Shown here piece after piece: positions 58,548 to 64,000 of a stretch of 64,000 nucleotides of DNA. The notes under the pieces were generated by a model, which ran no database searches, had not been told where the DNA came from, and was given only the letters and a program-made list of their open reading frames with translations. Source of the stretch: an uncultured Lachnospiraceae bacterium (GTDB lineage: Bacteria > Bacillota > Clostridia > Lachnospirales > Lachnospiraceae). The position numbers were made by a program, and so were the translations under genes. Location of the stretch: contig CATJIO010000095.1 of assembly GCA_949740725.1 (NCBI GenBank), positions 22,078 to 86,077 of the forward strand. The letters are read 5' to 3'. Position 1 is the first letter of the stretch. Each line of letters opens with the position of its first letter.

Positions 58548-61500
58548 ATCATCCGTTGATGGAACTGGAAGAATATGAAAATTTGTCGCAAATCCTGGAA
58601 AAAAAGAAGGGCCCAGTTCAGGCTACCGGAACGCTGGATTCCCAAAAGGTTCACTTAATGTATCATCTGGGCAAAAGGTATCCGTGGAAGCTGGTGGTTA
58701 CCTATGATGAAACCCGGGCCAAGGAAATCTATGATGATTTCTGCAATTTTACCCGGCAGGTATGGCTGTATCCGGCTAAGGATCTTTTGTTTTATACTGC
58801 GGATATTCATGGAAATATGATGACCCGTCAGCGGATCCAGGTGCAGAGGGCATTGATGGAAGAAAGCGGCGGTGTTGTGGTAACGACCCTGGACGGATTG
58901 ATGGATCACCTTCCTTCTCCGGAGCAGATTGCATCCCATGTGATTCAGGTGAAAAACGGTCAGAAGCTTGACCTGGACAGGTTGAAAAGAGATCTGATTG
59001 GACTGGGATATGAGCGTGTGGTTCAGGTAGACGGGATGGGAAAGTTTTCTATCCGGGGTGGGATCCTGGATCTGTTCCCATTGACTGAGGAAACTCCGGT
59101 GCGAATCGAGATGTGGGATGATGAAGTGGATTCTATCCGTAGTTTCGACCTGGAAAGCCAGAGATCCCTAGAGTCCTTGGAGGAGGTAACCCTTTATCCA
59201 GCCCAGGAAGTGGTGCTGGATGAGAACCAGCTTCAGGATGGGATTAGGCGCTTAAAGGAGGAGGCCAGGGAAAGTGAACAGATTTTTCGAAAAAATGGCC
59301 AGATTGAGGAAGGACATAGGATTCTCACCTTAATTCAAGAGTTCGTGGACGGTCTGGAGGAAAACTGGAAGATTGGAAATTTAGACGGATATATGGACTA
59401 TTTCTGCCAGGATACCGTGTCTTTTATCCAATATTTCCTGAAAGAGGAAAGCCTTATTTTCTTGGATGAGCCGCCCAGGTTACAGGAAAAGGGGCAGGCG
59501 GTGGAGACGGAATTTCGAGAGAGTATGAGCCAGCGGCTGGAAAAGGGATATCTTCTAGCTGGCCAGACTCGACTTTTGTACCCGGCAAAGGAGATCATGG
59601 CCCTGCTCCAGACTCAGCGGACAGTATATCTCACCAGCCTGAATCAGCGCCTGGCTGGACTTACCGTAAATGGCCAGTTTGCCTTTACGGTTAAGAATGT
59701 AAACTCTTATCAAAACAGTTTTGATATGCTGATTAAGGATTTGACCAAGTGGAAAAGAGAAGGATACCGGGTTGTTCTTCTTTCGGCGTCCCGAACCAGA
59801 GCCAGTCGCCTGGCCAGCGATCTGCGGGAGTATGATCTTCACGCCTACTGCCCAGATTCGCTGATTAGGGCGGAAAGCCATGAGCGGAGTGACATGCAGG
59901 AGAATGAGCAACTGCGGGTAAAGCCGGGGGAAATCCTGGTGGTTTACGGGAACCTTCATAAAGGTTTTGAATACCCTATGCTCAAGTATGTAATTATCAC
60001 AGAAAGCGATATGTTTGGCGCGGAGAAGAAAAAGAGGAAGCGGAAAAAGTCCTCTTATGAAGGGAAGAAAATTGCAAGCTTCTCCGAGCTGACTGTGGGT
60101 GATTATGTGGTCCATGAGGATCATGGATTGGGTATATACCAGGGAATCGAGAAGGTAGAGCGGGATCGGGTGGTTAAGGATTACATTAAAATTGAATACG
60201 GGGATGGAGGAAAACTTTACATCCCGGCTACCCGTCTTGACCGGATCCAGAAGTACGCTGGCTCTGAGGCGAAGCGTCCCAAGCTAAATAAACTGGGAGG
60301 GACAGAATGGAAAAAAACTAAGACAAAGGTAAAGGGAGCAGTTCAGCAGATCGCCAAAGAGCTGGTAGAGCTGTACGCTGCCCGCCAGTCGGATTCCGGA
60401 TTCCAGTATGGTCCAGACACAGTGTGGCAAAGGGAGTTCGAGGAGCTGTTTCCCTATGAGGAGACGGATGACCAGCTGGAGGCCATCGAGGCCACCAAGT
60501 TGGACATGGAGAGCCGAAAGATCATGGACCGCCTGGTGTGCGGCGATGTGGGGTACGGTAAAACGGAGATTGCCTTGCGGGCAGCATTTAAAGCTGTACA
60601 GGAGAGCAAGCAGGTGGTATATCTGGTTCCCACGACGATCCTGGCCCAACAACATTATAATACCTTCATACAGCGGATGAAGGATTTCCCGGTGCGGGTA
60701 GATATGCTCTCCCGGTTCCGCTCCAGGCTCCAGCAGCAGAAGACATTGGAGGATCTGAAGAAAGGGCTGGTGGATGTGGTGATCGGAACCCACCGGGTAC
60801 TTTCCAAGGATGTAGAGTTTAAGGATCTGGGACTTTTGATTATCGATGAGGAACAACGTTTCGGCGTGACCCATAAGGAGAAGATCAAAAAGCTGAAGGA
60901 AAATGTGGACGTCTTAACCTTAACCGCGACCCCCATCCCCCGGACCCTTCACATGAGCCTGGTGGGAATCCGGGATATGAGTGTGCTGGAGGAACCGCCT
61001 GTGGATCGGGTTCCCATACAAACCTATGTAATGGAATACAACGAGGAGATGGTGCGGGAGGCCATTAACCGGGAGTTAGCCAGGAATGGGCAGGTCTACT
61101 ATGTTTATAACCGGGTGGAGCATATTGATGAGCTGGCAGGGCGAATCCAGGCTCTGGTGCCAGAAGCGGTGGTAACCTTTGCTCATGGACAGATGAGCGA
61201 GCGGGAGCTGGAGCGGATCATGGCAGATTTTATTAATGGGGAGATCGATGTGTTAGTATCGACGACGATCATTGAAACCGGGCTGGATATTCCCAACGCC
61301 AATACCATGATTATCCATGATGCAGACCGGATGGGGCTTTCTCAGCTTTACCAGCTTCGGGGCAGAGTAGGACGGTCCAGCCGCACCGCCTACGCATTTT
61401 TAATGTATAAGCGAGACAAGGTATTAAAGGAGGAGGCAGAAAAACGTCTCCAGGCTATTCGGGAATTTACCGAGCTAGGATCTGGCATTAAGATTGCCAT

Positions 61501-62110
61501 GCGGGATCTGGAGATCCGTGGGGCAGGTAATGTATTAGGGGCAGAGCAACACGGCCACATGGACGCGGTAGGATATGATCTGTATTGTAAGCTGTTAAAT
61601 CAGGCGGTTCTCACGCTTAAGGGAAAGCTTCCTCAGGATGAGCTGGACTTCGAGACTGTGGTGGAGTGCGATATCGACGCCTACATCCCAGCCTATTATA
61701 TTAAAAATGAATATTTAAAACTGGACATCTATAAACGGATTTCTACTATCGAAACTGAGGAAGAGGAAATCGATATGCAGGACGAGCTGATTGACCGGTT
61801 TGGTGAGATGCCAAAGCCGGTGGAAAACCTTCTGACGATTGCCAGTATCAAGGCGATGGCCCACCAGGTCTATATTACAGAAGTGTTGATCAACCGGCAG
61901 GAATTTCGCCTGACACTATTTCCTAAGGCTAGGTTAAACCCGGAAGGAATTGCAAAGGTAGTAGAGCATTACCAGGGCAGGTTAACGGTCACTGCCAAAG
62001 AGGCGCCAGTATTGTCCTATCTGGATCGGAAACGAAATACCACCTGTCTGCCAGTGATTGACCAGGTGCGGAGTGTACTGCGAGAGCTGCTTCCTTATCG
62101 GAATACTTAG
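58544..62110 (+). CDS. mfd: Transcription-repair coupling factor Mfd
   Basis: The 1188-residue protein contains, in order, a UvrB-like N-terminal module (ILDLFPLTEETPVRIEMWDDEVDSIRSF), a CarD-like RNA polymerase-interaction domain (TVGDYVVHEDHGLGIYQG), a helicase core with CGDVGYGKTEIALRAA, IIDEEQRFGV, TATPIPRTLHMSL and QLRGRVGRSSR, and the C-terminal TRCF domain. It releases stalled polymerase and recruits UvrA. It is complete and of usual size. AGGGGGAG precedes the start, inside the end of pth. Confidence 0.97.
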   Translation: MNHPLMELEEYENLSQILEKKKGPVQATGTLDSQKVHLMYHLGKRYPWKLVVTYDETRAKEIYDDFCNFTRQVWLYPAKDLLFYTADIHGNMMTRQRIQVQRALMEESGGVVVTTLDGLMDHLPSPEQIASHVIQVKNGQKLDLDRLKRDLIGLGYERVVQVDGMGKFSIRGGILDLFPLTEETPVRIEMWDDEVDSIRSFDLESQRSLESLEEVTLYPAQEVVLDENQLQDGIRRLKEEARESEQIFRKNGQIEEGHRILTLIQEFVDGLEENWKIGNLDGYMDYFCQDTVSFIQYFLKEESLIFLDEPPRLQEKGQAVETEFRESMSQRLEKGYLLAGQTRLLYPAKEIMALLQTQRTVYLTSLNQRLAGLTVNGQFAFTVKNVNSYQNSFDMLIKDLTKWKREGYRVVLLSASRTRASRLASDLREYDLHAYCPDSLIRAESHERSDMQENEQLRVKPGEILVVYGNLHKGFEYPMLKYVIITESDMFGAEKKKRKRKKSSYEGKKIASFSELTVGDYVVHEDHGLGIYQGIEKVERDRVVKDYIKIEYGDGGKLYIPATRLDRIQKYAGSEAKRPKLNKLGGTEWKKTKTKVKGAVQQIAKELVELYAARQSDSGFQYGPDTVWQREFEELFPYEETDDQLEAIEATKLDMESRKIMDRLVCGDVGYGKTEIALRAAFKAVQESKQVVYLVPTTILAQQHYNTFIQRMKDFPVRVDMLSRFRSRLQQQKTLEDLKKGLVDVVIGTHRVLSKDVEFKDLGLLIIDEEQRFGVTHKEKIKKLKENVDVLTLTATPIPRTLHMSLVGIRDMSVLEEPPVDRVPIQTYVMEYNEEMVREAINRELARNGQVYYVYNRVEHIDELAGRIQALVPEAVVTFAHGQMSERELERIMADFINGEIDVLVSTTIIETGLDIPNANTMIIHDADRMGLSQLYQLRGRVGRSSRTAYAFLMYKRDKVLKEEAEKRLQAIREFTELGSGIKIAMRDLEIRGAGNVLGAEQHGHMDAVGYDLYCKLLNQAVLTLKGKLPQDELDFETVVECDIDAYIPAYYIKNEYLKLDIYKRISTIETEEEEIDMQDELIDRFGEMPKPVENLLTIASIKAMAHQVYITEVLINRQEFRLTLFPKARLNPEGIAKVVEHYQGRLTVTAKEAPVLSYLDRKRNTTCLPVIDQVRSVLRELLPYRNT

Positions 62111-62118
62111 ATAGCTTT

Positions 62119-62152
62119 CCCCCTGTTCCAGGGATAACCCTGGAGCAGGGGG
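62119..62152. terminator. Hairpin after mfd
   Basis: CCCCCTGTTCCAGGG and CCCTGGAGCAGGGGG form a nearly perfect 15-bp stem with a 4-base loop, 8 bases after the mfd stop. No T-run follows on the plus strand. It is the likely end of the pth-mfd transcript. Confidence 0.7.
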
Positions 62153-62241
62153 AGAGGAAAAATATTGAAAAATGCACAAATTCTTTGGTAAAAACCCCTC
62201 TCTTTTCTACGGAGGAAAACCCCCAACACAGGAAAAAACCG

Positions 62242-62270
62242 TTGACTTTTGTATGCTGATCGAATATAAT
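62242..62270 (+). promoter_or_regulatory. Promoter of adhE
   Basis: TTGACT, 17-bp spacer, TATAAT, about 110 bases before the adhE start. The Rex-like palindrome lies just downstream. Confidence 0.85.
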
Positions 62271-62284
62271 TAAATCGTTAAAAA

Positions 62285-62310
62285 AATAACGTTAATATAT
62301 TAACGTTATT
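62285..62310. promoter_or_regulatory. Rex-type operator in the adhE leader
   Basis: A perfect 26-bp palindrome with the core GTTAATATATTAAC, matching the known Rex pattern GTTAA-N4-TTAAC. It lies right after the start of transcription, so bound Rex would block polymerase. Rex releases at high NADH, which would open adhE for reoxidation. The binding is inferred. Confidence 0.7.
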
Positions 62311-62379
62311 AAATTAACAATAACCAAAAGAGTAGTTATCAACACAAACAATAAATAAAAAAGCAGGAGGAGAAAAGAG

Positions 62380-64000
62380 ATGGCAACAAAATCCAACGAA
62401 GCAGTAGCAGCACCAGAAAAGAATCTCATTGATAATGTGGATGCACTGCAGGCACGCATGAAAGAGATGCGCAAGGCACAGAAGATTTTTGCTACCTACA
62501 CCCAGGAGCAGGTGGACAAAATCTTTTTTGCGGCAGCTATGGCGGCAAATAAGGCAAGGATCCCCTTGGCGAAGATGGCGGTGAAGGAAACAGGCATGGG
62601 TATTGTGGAGGACAAGGTAATAAAGAATCATTACGCTGCCGAGTATATTTACAATGCCTACAGGGATACAAAGACTTGTGGTGTTGTTGAGGAGGATGCT
62701 GCTTACGGCATCAAGAAGATTGCAGAGCCTATCGGCCTGGTGGCGGCGGTTATTCCTACAACTAATCCTACATCCACAGCGATTTTTAAAGCACTGATCT
62801 GCCTAAAGACTAGAAATGCGATTATCTTTAGCCCACATCCCCGCGCCAAGGGCTGTACCATTGAGGCGGCAAAGATTGTGTTAGATGCGGCAGTTGCTGC
62901 AGGTGCGCCGGAGAATATCATCAGCTGGATCGATGTTCCCAGCCTGGAACTGACCAATGAGGTCATGCGGGACGCGGACATTATCCTGGCAACAGGAGGC
63001 CCTGGCATGGTAAAGGCAGCCTATTCCTCCGGCAAGCCGGCATTAGGCGTGGGGGCAGGAAACACCCCGGTAATTATTGATGATACGGCGGATATTAAGC
63101 TGGCGGTAAACTCGGTTATTCATTCTAAGACCTTTGATAACGGTATGATCTGTGCATCTGAGCAGTCGGTAACCGTGGTTGGGGATATTTACAACCAGGT
63201 TAAGGAAGAATTCCAGTACAGGGGCTGCTATTTCTTAAAGGAAGATGAGCTGGACAAGGTTCGCCACACCATCTTGATTAATGGGGCATTAAATGCTAAA
63301 ATTGTAGGACAGTCTGCATACACTATCGCTAAGCTGGCAGGGGTGACCGTTCCGGAGTCTACAAAGATCCTTATCGGTGAGGTAGAGTCTGTAGATATTT
63401 CCGAAGAGTTTGCCCACGAGAAGCTGTCCCCAGTGCTGGCTATGTACCATGCGGTAGATTTTGACGAGGCTATTGCCAAGGCAGAGCGTCTGGTGGCAGA
63501 TGGCGGCTACGGCCACACTGCTTCTTTATATATCCATCCCGCACAGAAAGAAAAGATCATGAAGCATGCAGAGGCGATGAAGACCTGCCGTATCGTGATC
63601 AATACACCTTCCTCCCACGGCGGAATCGGCGATCTTTACAACTTTAAGTTAACTCCCTCTCTTACCTTGGGATGCGGCTCCTGGGGCGGAAATTCTGTTT
63701 CAGAAAACGTAGGGGTAAAGCATCTGTTAAATATTAAGACTGTGGCGGAGAGGAGAGAGAATATGCTGTGGTTCAGAGCGCCTCAGAAGGTATACTTTAA
63801 GAAGGGCTGTATGCCGGTGGCTTTAGACGAATTAGGAACCGTAATGGGCAAGAAAAAGTGTTTTATTGTTACGGACTCCTTCTTGTATAAAAATGGTTAT
63901 GTGAAGCCCATTGAAGAGAAACTGGATCAAATGGGAATCCAGCACACTTGCTTCTTTGAAGTAGCGCCGGATCCGAACTTATCTTCTGCTATGGCAGGCG
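62380..64000 (+). CDS. adhE: Bifunctional aldehyde-alcohol dehydrogenase AdhE (3' truncated by window)
   Basis: The open frame runs from ATG 62380, after AGGAGGAG, past the end of the window without a stop, which is why the track omits it. The 540 visible residues include the CoA-acylating aldehyde dehydrogenase part with PIGLVAAVIPTTNPTSTAIF, GNTPVIIDDTADI and the catalytic Cys in NGMICASEQS, and the beginning of the iron-type alcohol dehydrogenase (KKCFIVTDSFLY). It turns acetyl-CoA into ethanol with two NADH. It is a full AdhE so far; no break is seen. Confidence 0.95.
   Translation, partial: MATKSNEAVAAPEKNLIDNVDALQARMKEMRKAQKIFATYTQEQVDKIFFAAAMAANKARIPLAKMAVKETGMGIVEDKVIKNHYAAEYIYNAYRDTKTCGVVEEDAAYGIKKIAEPIGLVAAVIPTTNPTSTAIFKALICLKTRNAIIFSPHPRAKGCTIEAAKIVLDAAVAAGAPENIISWIDVPSLELTNEVMRDADIILATGGPGMVKAAYSSGKPALGVGAGNTPVIIDDTADIKLAVNSVIHSKTFDNGMICASEQSVTVVGDIYNQVKEEFQYRGCYFLKEDELDKVRHTILINGALNAKIVGQSAYTIAKLAGVTVPESTKILIGEVESVDISEEFAHEKLSPVLAMYHAVDFDEAIAKAERLVADGGYGHTASLYIHPAQKEKIMKHAEAMKTCRIVINTPSSHGGIGDLYNFKLTPSLTLGCGSWGGNSVSENVGVKHLLNIKTVAERRENMLWFRAPQKVYFKKGCMPVALDELGTVMGKKKCFIVTDSFLYKNGYVKPIEEKLDQMGIQHTCFFEVAPDPNLSSAMAG

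Noticed and set aside
1-64000. CRISPR arrays, tRNA or rRNA genes, prophage or transposase genes
   Set aside because: I looked in the gaps on both strands and saw no repeat-spacer pattern, cloverleaf-like sequence or transposase motif. tRNA scanning by eye is limited.

Overview
The window reads as a chromosomal segment of a spore-forming, anaerobic Firmicute of the Clostridia, most like a Lachnospiraceae member. This rests on strong Shine-Dalgarno sites, GTG/TTG starts, SpoVG, PdaA and a CwlD-like amidase, MecA, AdhE with a Rex-type operator, GlgC/GlgD, a clostridial Tad pilus locus with DUF5702 and DUF6382-FHA proteins, and low-potential redox proteins. I assign no species. I saw no phage, insertion sequence, CRISPR array, rRNA or tRNA. 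Coding is dense on both strands and no gap without a gene exceeds about 300 bases.

Left part (1-18 kb). It opens with the C-terminal end of a molybdopterin oxidoreductase, an ArsC/Spx-like protein and an 857-residue fusion of CoA-disulfide-reductase, rhodanese, siroheme-reductase and ferredoxin modules. A minus-strand block follows: a YesN-type regulator, a YesM-type kinase with almost no extracytoplasmic domain, a catalytically dead double ABC ATPase, then behind an internal promoter an AGE-family epimerase and a complete ribose-type sugar ABC importer. I infer that the first three genes sense the sugar system and control it. Next come PdaA, glycogen branching enzyme GlgB, a GH13 amylase, a DUF2508 protein and an ArsR-family repressor with its own operator.

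Middle part (18-46 kb). A strong promoter starts a Tad/type IVb pilus operon: prepilin peptidase, TadZ-like, CpaF, TadB-like, TadC-like, Flp pilin, DUF5702 protein, TadE-like proteins, a second prepilin peptidase and a DUF6382-FHA protein. A rhomboid-HIT-ECF sigma operon, a lone murG, an anti-sigma-like membrane protein next to a 133-bp inverted-repeat element, a MerR-like coiled-coil regulator, a class I amidotransferase, a small ferredoxin, a DUF1858 protein and mecA follow. Then comes a Ser/Thr kinase fused to an ATPase-like domain, with no normal start codon (AUA fits best), and a partner protein with a broken P-loop. Cell-wall or surface enzymes (GH18 with SH3-like domain, metallophosphatase lipoprotein, amidase), a TSCPD protein and MTA/SAH nucleosidase end this part.

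Right part (45-64 kb). It holds membrane or coiled-coil proteins of unknown function, a YhaN-like/SbcD-like pair, and asnS interrupted by an in-frame TAA. Next are glgC-glgD-spoVG, a LytTR regulator lacking its phospho-acceptor Asp, an FAD dehydrogenase, pth-mfd, and the 5' end of adhE under a promoter with a Rex-like palindrome.

The observations most worth checking are the dead ABC ATPase in the sugar-sensing cluster, the ochre codon in asnS, and the AUA-start kinase with its partner. Functions come from reading motifs by eye; no search was run.
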